Source: Apilactobacillus timberlakei (GTDB taxonomy: Bacteria; Bacillota; Bacilli; Lactobacillales; Lactobacillaceae). From it: a DNA stretch of 37,730 nt. The stretch is taken from NCBI RefSeq assembly GCF_002993965.1, contig NZ_POST01000002.1, positions 64,287-102,016 on the forward strand, read 5' to 3'. Shown in pieces: positions 28,443 to 36,486 of the stretch (the first letter of the stretch is position 1; the number at the start of each line of letters is the position of its first letter). Under the pieces are notes generated by a model. The model made no database searches, was not told where the DNA came from, and saw nothing but the letters and a program-made list of their open reading frames with translations. Position numbers and translations under genes: made by a program.

Positions 28443-29528
28443 ATGAGTAAAGAACTCTTAGGCGCTTTAGACGCTTTAGAAAACGATAAAGGAATTGCAA
28501 AAGAAACGATTATTGATGCTTTGGAAGCGGCTTTAACTTCTGCTTACAAACGTAATTACAATCAAGCACAAAACGTTGAAGTTTCATTTGATGATAAAAA
28601 GGGTAAGGTTCATGTTTACGCCGTAAAGCAAGTGGTTGAAGATGTTGTGGATAATCGTTTGGAATGCAGCTTATCTGATGCTTTACAACTTAATCGCGGT
28701 TATGAATTAGGTGACGATATTAGATTTGAAGTTACTCCTAAAAATTTTGGTAGAATTGCCGCTCAAACTGCTAAACAAGTTATTATGCAAAGAGTTCGTG
28801 AAGCAGAAAGAACTATTGTTTATAATAAATATAGTAAATACCAAGATGAACTAATGACTGGTGAAGTTGAAAGAGAAGATAATCGTTTTGTATATATCGA
28901 TTTAGGTCAAGTGGAAGCAGTTATGCCTCGTAATGATCAAATGCAAAATGAAGAATATCGTCCTCAAGACCGTATTAAAGTTTATGTTAATAAGGTTGAA
29001 GATGCTACTAAGGGCCCTCAAATTTTTGTTAGCCGTACTGCACCTGGATTATTGAAGAGATTGTTTGAAGAAGAAGTTCCTGAGATCTATGATGGAACTG
29101 TTGAAATTGTTTCAATTGCTAGAGAAGCCGGTGATCGTGCTAAAGTAGCTGTTCGTTCTACTAATGATGATATTGACCCTGTTGGTACTACAGTTGGACC
29201 TAAAGGACAACGAGTACAAACTATTGTTAATGAACTGGGTGGAGAAAATATGGACATTGTTCAATGGACAGATAATCCGGCTGAATTTATTTCCAATTCT
29301 TTGAATCCTTCAGAAGTTGTTGATGTCGTATTCGATGAAGAAAATGAAAATGCATGTACTGTAATTGTACCTGATTATCAATTATCATTGGCTATTGGTA
29401 AAAAAGGACAAAATGCTCGTTTAGCAGCTAAATTAACTGGATACAAAATTGATATCAAGTCAGAATCAGAGATATCTAAAGATCCATCTGATACAATTGA
29501 TGATGACTCTTCAGATGAAGAATTTTAA
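28443..29528 (+). CDS. nusA: Transcription termination/antitermination factor NusA
   Basis: RNA polymerase-associated factor of 361 residues, the short Gram-positive form. The N-terminal polymerase-binding domain (MSKELLGALDALENDKGIAK) is followed by an S1 domain (TGEVEREDNRFVYIDLGQVE, about 138-200) and two KH domains (VGPKGQRVQTIVNELGGE and AIGKKGQNARLAAKLTG). It ends in an acidic, serine-rich tail and lacks the C-terminal repeats of E. coli NusA. The ribosome binding site is AAGGGAG before the ATG. It may regulate its own operon through the leader terminator. Confidence 0.97.
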   Translation: MSKELLGALDALENDKGIAKETIIDALEAALTSAYKRNYNQAQNVEVSFDDKKGKVHVYAVKQVVEDVVDNRLECSLSDALQLNRGYELGDDIRFEVTPKNFGRIAAQTAKQVIMQRVREAERTIVYNKYSKYQDELMTGEVEREDNRFVYIDLGQVEAVMPRNDQMQNEEYRPQDRIKVYVNKVEDATKGPQIFVSRTAPGLLKRLFEEEVPEIYDGTVEIVSIAREAGDRAKVAVRSTNDDIDPVGTTVGPKGQRVQTIVNELGGENMDIVQWTDNPAEFISNSLNPSEVVDVVFDEENENACTVIVPDYQLSLAIGKKGQNARLAAKLTGYKIDIKSESEISKDPSDTIDDDSSDEEF

Positions 29529-29548
29529 TTTTAAGGAGTGATAATTCG

Positions 29549-29848
29549 ATGAAACGTAGAAAAATTCCGATGAGAAAAGACATTGTCACCGGAGAAATGG
29601 CTCCAAAAAAAGAATTGATAAGAGTTGTAAGAGATAAAGAAGGAAACGTTTCAATTGATGAAACTGGTAAGAAATCAGGTAGAGGTGCTTATGTTTCAAT
29701 CAATGTAGATGTTGCTAAAAAAGCTAAACAGAATAAAACTTTTAATGAAGTATTTTCTGTTGATCTTGATGACTCATTTTATGATGAATTAATCAAATAT
29801 GTTGATCATAAACAAGCTAGAAAAGAACTATTTAAAAATGGAAAATAA
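29549..29848 (+). CDS. ylxR: YlxR family RNA-binding protein
   Basis: A 99-residue protein between nusA and infB. The start KRRKIPMRKDIVTGEMAPKK and the GRGAYVS motif are the YlxR signature; in relatives the first region carries a CxxC or equivalent. The B. subtilis protein is reported to bind RNase P RNA (named RnpM) and affects transcription. The ribosome binding site is AAGGAGTG before the ATG. It overlaps the start of the next gene by 11 bases. Confidence 0.94.
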   Translation: MKRRKIPMRKDIVTGEMAPKKELIRVVRDKEGNVSIDETGKKSGRGAYVSINVDVAKKAKQNKTFNEVFSVDLDDSFYDELIKYVDHKQARKELFKNGK

Positions 29849-30155
29849 AGATAGAATTTTAAATTTCATAGGACTTGCTAAGCGTGCAGGTAAGGTTACA
29901 ACTGGAGAGGATATTTTATTAAATGCAATTAAAAAAAATAAAATAAAATTTCTATTTATTCCATCCGATGCTGGTAAATCAAGCTATAAAAAGTTTATGG
30001 ATAAGTCAAGCTATTATGGTATTCCGGTGAACAATATGTTCGTTAAAAATGACCTAAGTAACGCAATAGGTATGAAAAGAACAATTATTGGAATTTCAGA
30101 TTCCGGATTTGCCAAACGTTTGAATGAAATGACAAATAATTGTAAAGGAACGTGA
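29838..30155 (+). CDS. ylxQ: YlxQ family ribosomal L7Ae-like protein
   Basis: A 105-residue L7Ae/L30e-fold RNA-binding protein. The motif [16 protein letters not shown] and the later [14 protein letters not shown] fit the YlxQ/RplGA group. In Bacillus relatives it binds kink-turn RNA. I chose the ATG at 29838 ([18 protein letters not shown]), which overlaps the ylxR end by 11 bases and suggests translational coupling. Reading further upstream in frame to 29799 would duplicate more of ylxR without a ribosome binding site. Confidence 0.92.
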   Translation: MENKDRILNFIGLAKRAGKVTTGEDILLNAIKKNKIKFLFIPSDAGKSSYKKFMDKSSYYGIPVNNMFVKNDLSNAIGMKRTIIGISDSGFAKRLNEMTNNCKGT

Positions 30156-30159
30156 TGGT

Positions 30160-32382
30160 ATGGGTAAAAAGAGAATTTATGAACTATCAAAAGAAATGAG
30201 AGTAGCCAGTAAGAAAATTTTAGATACTGCTAGATCAAAGGGTATGGATGTAAAAAACCATATGTCTACTTTAAGTGATAGTGATGAAAAAGTAATCAGA
30301 AATATTTTGGGTAAAAAAACTAATCATTCTAAAAAACCTTCAGAAAGACATCACAATAAGAATTCAATGAATAATAACTCAAATCAACATCAACAATCTA
30401 ATAATCATAGTAACAACAGTAATAACCATGTAAATAATAATCATAGTAACAATAATCAAAAATCAAACTTTAACAATAATTTTAAGCAAGGTAAAAAGAA
30501 CAAGAAAAAATTTAATAAGCGTCATAATCGTCATAACAGATTTGCTGGAATGTATACCAAGAATCAAAGAATTAGACAAAATAATAAGAAAAACAAAGCA
30601 CCAGAAAGAAAGGAACGTCCATTACCAGAAACATTTGTTTACAATGCTGGAATGAATGCACAAGAAATTGGTAAAGCTCTTCATAGAGAACCAGCTGAAA
30701 TTGTTAAAAAATTATTCATGCTAGGGGTTATGGTTAACCAAAACGTATCCTTAGATAAAGATACAATTGAACTTTTGGCTGCTGATTATGGTATTAAAGC
30801 AGAAGAAAAAGAAGTTGTTAATGTATCAGATCTTGATAAGTTCTTTGAAGAAGAAGAAAATAATAAGGAACATCAAGAAGATCGTGCGCCTGTTGTTACT
30901 ATTATGGGACACGTTGATCATGGTAAAACTACTTTATTAGACTACTTGAGAAATTCACATATTACTGCTGGTGAAGCAGGAGGAATTACTCAAGCAATTG
31001 GTGCTTATCAATTGAAGAAAGATGGCAAAACTATCACTTTCTTAGATACTCCAGGACATGCTGCTTTTACTGCTATGCGTGCTCGTGGTGCTGATATTAC
31101 TGATATTACAATCTTGGTAGTTGCAGCCGATGATGGTGTTATGCCACAAACAATTGAAGCAATTGATCATGCTAAAGCTGCTAAAACACCAATTATTGTT
31201 GCTATTAATAAAATTGATAAGCCAGGTGCAAATCCTAATCATGTGATTGAACAATTAACTGGTCATGGCTTAGTCCCAGAAGACTGGGGTGGTGACACTA
31301 TCTTCGTTGAAATTTCAGCTAAGATGGGAACTAATGTTGACGAATTAATCGATATGATTTTACTTGAATCAGACGTTATGGAATTAAAAGCTAATCCAGA
31401 TCAAAATGCTGCTGGTTCTGTAATTGAAGCACGTTTGGATCGTGGACGTGGACCAGTTGCAACATTATTAGTTCAACAAGGAACAATGCATGTTGGAGAT
31501 CCAATTGTTGTTGGTGATACTTTTGGTCGTGTTAGAACAATGATGAATGAAAAGGGTAAGAACTTAGATAAAGCTACTCCTTCTACTCCAATTGAGGTTA
31601 CTGGTTTAAATGATGTTCCAGAAGCTGGTGATCGTTTCATTGTCTTTGATGATGAAAAGACTGCTCGTGCAGCTGGTGAAGAAAGAGCCAAAGAAGCTCA
31701 AATGGAAGAACGTAAGAAAAATAATAGTGTAACATTAGACAATCTATTTGATTCAATTAAAGAAGGCGAAAAGAAAGAAGTCGACGTCATTATTAAAGCT
31801 GATGTTCAAGGTTCAGTTGAAGCTTTAGCATCTAGTTTACAAAAAATTGATGTTGAAGGTGTTAAGGTAAATATTGTTCATAGTTCAGTTGGAGCTATTA
31901 ATGAAAGTGATGTTGCTTTAGCAGAGGCAAGTAATGCTATTATTTTAGGATTTAATGTACGTGCTACTTCACAAGCTAGAGAACAAGCAGATACTGATAA
32001 AGTAGACATTCGTTTACATCAAGTTATTTATGATGCGATTGACGAAGTTGAATCAGCCATGAAGGGTATGTTAGCACCTAAATATAAAGAAGTTGTTACT
32101 GGTGAAGTTGAAGTAAGACAACTATATAAAGCATCTAAAGTTGGTACTATTGCCGGTGGTATGGTAACTAACGGTTATGTTAGAAGTGATAGTAAGATTC
32201 GTTTGATTCGTGATAATGTTGTTGTTTATAATGGGGAATTAAATAGTTTGAAACGTTTCAAAGATGATACTAAAGAAGTTAAACAAGGTTTCGAATGTGG
32301 ACTTACAATTGAAAACTACAATGATATCAAAGAAGGCGACGTTGTAGAAGCCTACAAAATGGAACAAATACCTGTTAAATAA
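30160..32382 (+). CDS. infB: Translation initiation factor IF-2
   Basis: GTPase that brings initiator tRNA to the 30S subunit, 740 residues. A short N-terminal IF2_N-like helix ([18 protein letters not shown]) leads into an Asn/His/Lys low-complexity linker (about 58-140). A second IF2_N domain ([20 protein letters not shown]) follows near 157-215. The G domain has GHVDHGKTT (from G250), DTPGH (296-300) and NKID (350-353), then domains II, III and IV. The start is ATG at 30160 with AAAGGAACG upstream. The linker is unusually asparagine-rich; see the findings. Confidence 0.97.
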   Translation: MGKKRIYELSKEMRVASKKILDTARSKGMDVKNHMSTLSDSDEKVIRNILGKKTNHSKKPSERHHNKNSMNNNSNQHQQSNNHSNNSNNHVNNNHSNNNQKSNFNNNFKQGKKNKKKFNKRHNRHNRFAGMYTKNQRIRQNNKKNKAPERKERPLPETFVYNAGMNAQEIGKALHREPAEIVKKLFMLGVMVNQNVSLDKDTIELLAADYGIKAEEKEVVNVSDLDKFFEEEENNKEHQEDRAPVVTIMGHVDHGKTTLLDYLRNSHITAGEAGGITQAIGAYQLKKDGKTITFLDTPGHAAFTAMRARGADITDITILVVAADDGVMPQTIEAIDHAKAAKTPIIVAINKIDKPGANPNHVIEQLTGHGLVPEDWGGDTIFVEISAKMGTNVDELIDMILLESDVMELKANPDQNAAGSVIEARLDRGRGPVATLLVQQGTMHVGDPIVVGDTFGRVRTMMNEKGKNLDKATPSTPIEVTGLNDVPEAGDRFIVFDDEKTARAAGEERAKEAQMEERKKNNSVTLDNLFDSIKEGEKKEVDVIIKADVQGSVEALASSLQKIDVEGVKVNIVHSSVGAINESDVALAEASNAIILGFNVRATSQAREQADTDKVDIRLHQVIYDAIDEVESAMKGMLAPKYKEVVTGEVEVRQLYKASKVGTIAGGMVTNGYVRSDSKIRLIRDNVVVYNGELNSLKRFKDDTKEVKQGFECGLTIENYNDIKEGDVVEAYKMEQIPVK

Positions 32383-32395
32383 GAGGTGAATTTTA

Positions 32396-32749
32396 ATGGC
32401 ACAATATAGAGTTGGTAGATTAGAACAAGAAATTCAACGCGAAGTTAACGATATTTTGTTAAAGAGAGTAAGAGATCCTCGCGTTCAAGGAGTTACTATT
32501 ACTGGTGTAGATGTAACTGGGGATTTGCAACATGCAACAATCTATTACAGTATTTTATCTGATCAAGAAAGTGATGAAGATGAAACACAAAAAGGATTGG
32601 ATAAGGCGACTTCTTTAATAAGAGGTGAGCTTGGTTCTCGTTTGAGCATTTATAGAACACCTGAACTAATTTTTAAATTAGATGGCTCCATTCAATATGG
32701 AAGTAAAATTGATCAACTTATTAATAAATTAAAAAAATCAGATAGATAA
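32396..32749 (+). CDS. rbfA: Ribosome-binding factor A
   Basis: 30S maturation factor with a single KH-like domain, 117 residues. The N-terminal RVGRLEQEIQREVNDILLKR and the core VTITGVDVTGDLQHATIYYS are family hallmarks, with LGSRLSIYRTPELIFKLDGS after. The ribosome binding site is AAGAGGTGA before the ATG, 13 bases after infB. It ends the operon, followed by a strong terminator. Confidence 0.96.
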   Translation: MAQYRVGRLEQEIQREVNDILLKRVRDPRVQGVTITGVDVTGDLQHATIYYSILSDQESDEDETQKGLDKATSLIRGELGSRLSIYRTPELIFKLDGSIQYGSKIDQLINKLKKSDR

Positions 32750-32751
32750 AC

Positions 32752-32780
32752 AAAAGGCAGATTTGAATCTGCCTTTTTTA
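32752..32780 (+). terminator. Intrinsic terminator after rbfA
   Basis: Perfect arms AAAGGCAGATT and AATCTGCCTTT around a TG loop, followed by T-rich sequence. Confidence 0.9.
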
Positions 32781-32791
32781 TTTATTTTAAT

Positions 32792-32820
32792 TTATTAGTA
32801 TAATTTCATTATGATATAAT
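32792..32820 (+). promoter_or_regulatory. Promoter of truB-ribF
   Basis: A consensus extended -10 (TGA then TATAAT, ending at 32820), with TTATTA at 32792-32797 and a 17-base spacer. It lies 33 bases before the truB ATG. Confidence 0.75.
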
Positions 32821-32853
32821 TTTAGTTAATAATTATATTTTAGGAGAAAAAGT

Positions 32854-33768
32854 ATGTTAAATGGAATTGTTCCTTTATTTAAGGAAAAGGGTATGACAAG
32901 TTTTGACTGTATCAGGAAGATGCGTGGCATACTAAAAATGAAAAAAATAGGCCATAGTGGTACTCTAGATCCTAATGTTGATGGAGTCTTACCAATATGT
33001 ATTGGAAATGGAACTAAAGTTGTTGATTATTTAATGTCATCAGGAAAAGTTTATCGGGGTAGTATAACTTTAGGTTTTTCAACAACCACTGAAGATTTAG
33101 ATGGTGATGTTGTTGATCGTAAATCCTTGAAAAAACAGTTATCAGATGAAAAAATAAATGAATTGCTAAATAGCTTTGTATCTGATGATTTAATTCAAAT
33201 TCCACCAATGTATTCAGCTATTAAAGTAAATGGTAAAAGATTGTATGAATATGCTAGAAATAATGAAAAAGTAGAAAGACCAGAGCATCATGTTCAGATT
33301 AACTATTTTAAACAAATAAAAGATAGTTTCTATGATAGTAAAAAGCATGAACAAACTATTTATTTTGAAGTTGGTTGTGGTAAAGGAACATATGTTAGAA
33401 CTTTAGCAGTTGATTTCGGTAAAAAAATAGGAATGCCTGCTGTAATGTCTAATTTAACTAGAATTAAAAGTGGTAACTTTACAATTGATCAAACTGTTAA
33501 ACTATCTGATGTTGAAGATGCAATGCATAAAGATAATATTGATAGTGTGATGTATTCTATTGATCATGCTTTACTACAATACAAACATGTTGAAATGTCA
33601 GATTCACAGTGGAAATTAGTACAAAATGGTGTATGGTTACGTCCAGATGAATTAGATATTAATGATGAAAAATGTGTTCTTACCTATAAAAAAGATATAA
33701 AAGCTTTATATTATTTTAGCAAAGACAAACAAGCATTTAAGCCAGAAAAAATGTTTAGTAATAAATAG
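32854..33768 (+). CDS. truB: tRNA pseudouridine(55) synthase TruB
   Basis: Makes the universal pseudouridine 55 in the tRNA T loop, 304 residues. The catalytic aspartate is in GHSGTLDPNVDGVLP (about 33-47). The KVYRGSITLGFSTTTEDLDG, PPMYSAIKVNGKRLYEYAR and CGKGTYVRTLAVDFG segments are conserved, and a PUA-like tail follows. The ribosome binding site is TAGGAGAA before the ATG. It has its own promoter and is followed by ribF, the usual partner. Confidence 0.96.
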   Translation: MLNGIVPLFKEKGMTSFDCIRKMRGILKMKKIGHSGTLDPNVDGVLPICIGNGTKVVDYLMSSGKVYRGSITLGFSTTTEDLDGDVVDRKSLKKQLSDEKINELLNSFVSDDLIQIPPMYSAIKVNGKRLYEYARNNEKVERPEHHVQINYFKQIKDSFYDSKKHEQTIYFEVGCGKGTYVRTLAVDFGKKIGMPAVMSNLTRIKSGNFTIDQTVKLSDVEDAMHKDNIDSVMYSIDHALLQYKHVEMSDSQWKLVQNGVWLRPDELDINDEKCVLTYKKDIKALYYFSKDKQAFKPEKMFSNK

Positions 33769-33783
33769 AGAGGATACTTTCTA

Positions 33784-34728
33784 ATGGAGATTATTAAAAT
33801 TCACCATCCAATAGATAATAATTTTAAAAGCAGTGATAAATGTGTACTTGCTATGGGATATTTTGATGGTATTCATTTAGGACATCAAAAAGTCATTGAA
33901 AAAGCAAAAGAGATTGCTATAAAGAAACATTTAGATTTGGCAATTCTTACTTATGATCACAAGCCCTCAATTGTTTATAAACAAATTAGCAGTCATGAAA
34001 GAAGAAACATAACTCTTAATGATTATAAAATGAAATTATTTAAAACTTTTGGGGTAAAAAAAGTATTCTTAGTAAATTATAGTTTCGATTTTCAAAATCA
34101 ATCACCAATAGAATTTGTTAATAATTATTTAATAAGATTCAATGTCGACACTGTTGTTGCTGGTGTGGATCATACTTATGGGTCTAAAGATGCTGATATG
34201 AAGAACATGATCGGATACTCTGATGGCCGTTTTGATGTCTGTGCGGTTGATTTAAGTAGTTTTAATGATAAAAAAATTAGCTCTACTGCTATTAGGCATA
34301 ATCTTGATCAAGGAGATATTAAAACTGTAAATAATCTTTTGGGTCGTCCTTTTAAAACTTTTGGCTTAGTAGTTCATGGATTAGCCAGAGGTAGAGAATT
34401 AGGGTATCCTACAGCTAATATTGAACATAGCGAATTTCAATGGCTACCAAGTATTGGAATTTATGTAGTTAATATAACCATCGGTGACAAAACATATAAT
34501 GGAATGGCATCAATTGGAAGAAACGTTACGTTTGGAGATAAGAATCCAATTACAGTTGAAATTAATATTTTAGATTTTGATCATAATATTTATGGCGAAA
34601 ATGTATCTATAGATTGGTTATATCGTATCCGTGGTGAAGTTAAATTTGATGGGGTTGATAACTTAATTAATCAACTATCAATGGACGAGAAATTTACTAG
34701 AAAATTTTTTAATAAAAAACAAGGGTAG
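33784..34728 (+). CDS. ribF: Bifunctional riboflavin kinase / FAD synthetase
   Basis: Makes FMN and FAD from riboflavin, 314 residues. The N-terminal nucleotidyltransferase domain has MGYFDGIHLGHQKVI (with the H-x-G-H motif) and the STAIRHNLDQGD end. The C-terminal riboflavin kinase domain has GLARGRELGYPTANI (the PTAN metal site) and GVYVV-like GIYVVNI, ending with the GEVKFDGVDNLINQL helix. The ribosome binding site is AGAGGA before the ATG. It shares a transcript with truB and ends just before the hrcA promoter. Confidence 0.96.
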   Translation: MEIIKIHHPIDNNFKSSDKCVLAMGYFDGIHLGHQKVIEKAKEIAIKKHLDLAILTYDHKPSIVYKQISSHERRNITLNDYKMKLFKTFGVKKVFLVNYSFDFQNQSPIEFVNNYLIRFNVDTVVAGVDHTYGSKDADMKNMIGYSDGRFDVCAVDLSSFNDKKISSTAIRHNLDQGDIKTVNNLLGRPFKTFGLVVHGLARGRELGYPTANIEHSEFQWLPSIGIYVVNITIGDKTYNGMASIGRNVTFGDKNPITVEINILDFDHNIYGENVSIDWLYRIRGEVKFDGVDNLINQLSMDEKFTRKFFNKKQG

Positions 34729-34733
34729 TTTTC

Positions 34734-34762
34734 TTGACTTATATATGATGCTTTGTTAAATT
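34734..34762 (+). promoter_or_regulatory. Promoter of the hrcA-grpE-dnaK operon
   Basis: TTGACT (34734-34739), an exact 17-base spacer, then TAAATT (34757-34762). The predicted start near 34769 lies just before the CIRCE element. Confidence 0.75.
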
Positions 34763-34773
34763 ATATATTGTAG

Positions 34774-34809
34774 TTAGCACTTAGTTAATAAGACTGCTAA
34801 GAGTGCTAA
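34774..34809. promoter_or_regulatory. CIRCE operator (HrcA-binding) with a tandem second right half-site
   Basis: The left half is TTAGCACTT (34774-34782). Nine bases later comes GACTGCTAA (34792-34800), the right half with one mismatch, at the canonical N9 spacing. Directly after it is GAGTGCTAA (34801-34809), a perfect right half at 18-base spacing. The element lies in the 5' untranslated region of hrcA. HrcA repression of this operon is established for the family; the third half-site is unusual. Confidence 0.9.
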
Positions 34810-34831
34810 CTATTAAAGGAGTGATTGATAT

Positions 34832-35875
34832 ATGCTCAGTGAAAGGCAAAAAACCGTTTTAGAAGTAATCGTTAGTGATTATACAAAATCTGGTGTACCT
34901 GTCGGTTCCAAAGCATTATCGAATCAACTACCCATACATGTCAGTTCAGCTACCGTAAGAAATGATATGGCTTATCTTGAAAAGATTGGTTTAATTTCCA
35001 AAACACATTCTTCTTCTGGAAGAATTCCATCAATTGAAGGATATCGATATTATGTTGATAATTTACTTAATCCTAATCCTATTGATAATAGTGATATTAG
35101 AATTATTAGAACAGCATTAGGTGGTCATTTTGGAAAAATAGATGAGATTGTTGAGCAATCTGCTAATATCTTATCGAATTTAACAAATTATACTGCTTTA
35201 GCTTTAAAACCTAAGCAGCAAGTAAGCCGTAGATTAAGAAGCTTTCATTTAGTTCCTCTTGGCAATAGACAGGTAATGGCAATTTTAATTACTGATAGTC
35301 AAGACGTCATTAATCAAATTTTTCATATTTCTGATGATATTAATGGTGAACAATTAGATTCCGTTGTAAAGTTAATTAATGATAAAATGGTTGGAAAATC
35401 TTTATCATATATTTTAAAATCATTATTGGAAGGTGATTTTACTAAAGAAATTGTTAAGTATATCAATAATCCAAAAGGAATATTGGCTACTCTTAACAAT
35501 ATATTAACCGAAGCTTCTAAAAATCAATTCTATATCGGCGGTGAATTGAATTTGTTAAGTTTTACTGATAATAATGATATCAGTTATCTAAAGCCAATAT
35601 ACTCATTATTGAATGATACTGATGATATTTCTCAATTTATAAATAATTCTGGGAAATCAATTTCAGTTAAAATAGGTCCTGAAATAAGCAATAGTTTATT
35701 AAAAGACTATAGTGTTATTACTGGGACTTATGATGTTGGTGAATATGGTAAAGGAGTAGTTGCCGTATTAGGTCCTACTAGAATGCCATATTCAAGAATT
35801 ATTGGAATAGTAGAAAGCTTCCGAGATGAATTATCAAAGAAACTATTAAACTATTATAATAAATATGATCAGTAA
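34832..35875 (+). CDS. hrcA: Heat-inducible transcription repressor HrcA
   Basis: Repressor of class I heat-shock genes, binding CIRCE and controlled by GroEL, 347 residues. The N-terminal winged helix includes GVPVGSKALSNQ, SSATVRNDMAYLEKIGLI and the SSSGRIPSIEGYRYYVD hinge. GAF-like dimerisation segments follow, with IKIGPE-like SVKIGPEIS and VAVLGPTRMPYSRIIG at the end, all normal. The ribosome binding site is AAAGGAGTG before the ATG. Its own CIRCE lies 23 bases upstream of the start codon, so it is autorepressed. Confidence 0.97.
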   Translation: MLSERQKTVLEVIVSDYTKSGVPVGSKALSNQLPIHVSSATVRNDMAYLEKIGLISKTHSSSGRIPSIEGYRYYVDNLLNPNPIDNSDIRIIRTALGGHFGKIDEIVEQSANILSNLTNYTALALKPKQQVSRRLRSFHLVPLGNRQVMAILITDSQDVINQIFHISDDINGEQLDSVVKLINDKMVGKSLSYILKSLLEGDFTKEIVKYINNPKGILATLNNILTEASKNQFYIGGELNLLSFTDNNDISYLKPIYSLLNDTDDISQFINNSGKSISVKIGPEISNSLLKDYSVITGTYDVGEYGKGVVAVLGPTRMPYSRIIGIVESFRDELSKKLLNYYNKYDQ

Positions 35876-35889
35876 AGGGAGGTATTCAC

Positions 35890-36459
35890 TTGTCAAATAA
35901 AGACGAAAAGAAAGACTTAAAGCAATCTGATCCTAAAAAAGATGTATCCAAAAAGGAAGCTAAAGCTGCCAAAAAAGATGCAAAAAAGGAAAAGAAAGAT
36001 GCTAATCAAGCTAAAATAGAAAAGCTTGAACAAAAAGTGGATGAAGTTTCTGATCAATATTTGAGAGCAGAAGCCGAAATGCAAAATATGCAAACTCGTT
36101 TCAAACGTGAACGTGCTGATATTTATAAATATGATGGTCAAAAATTGGCCACAAGTATTTTGCCAGTAGTTGATAACTTAGAACGTGCTTTAAGTACTGA
36201 AGTTACTGATGATGCTGGGAAACAACTTAAACAAGGTGTTGAATTAGTTCTTAGTCATATGAATAAGGCTTTGTCTGAAAATGGCATTGAGGAAATTGAT
36301 GCTGAAGGACAAAAGTTTGATCCAACACTTTGTCAAGCTGTCCAAACTGTTGATGCAGATGACAATCATCCTGCAGATACAGTTGTAGAAGTTTTACAAA
36401 AGGGCTACAAACTAGCTGATCGAGTAATTAGACCAAGCATGGTTGTAGTTGCACAATAA
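35890..36459 (+). CDS. grpE: Nucleotide exchange factor GrpE
   Basis: DnaK exchange factor of 189 residues. A very Lys/Asp-rich N-terminal tail (residues 1-40) leads into a coiled coil (AKIEKLEQKVDEVSDQYLRAEAEMQNMQTRFKRER region) and the C-terminal beta domain with the signature VLQKGYKLADRVIRPSMVVV. The start is TTG at 35890 with GGGAGG upstream and a spacing of seven bases. It is 14 bases after hrcA, in the heat-shock operon. Confidence 0.95.
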   Translation: MSNKDEKKDLKQSDPKKDVSKKEAKAAKKDAKKEKKDANQAKIEKLEQKVDEVSDQYLRAEAEMQNMQTRFKRERADIYKYDGQKLATSILPVVDNLERALSTEVTDDAGKQLKQGVELVLSHMNKALSENGIEEIDAEGQKFDPTLCQAVQTVDADDNHPADTVVEVLQKGYKLADRVIRPSMVVVAQ

Positions 36460-36486
36460 TAATAAATAAAAAGGGGAAAGATAATT

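Noticed and set aside
30360-30480. Short repeated units in infB as a CRISPR or tandem repeat array
   Set aside because: The repeats are imperfect triplet-rich coding repeats in frame with IF-2, without regular spacers.
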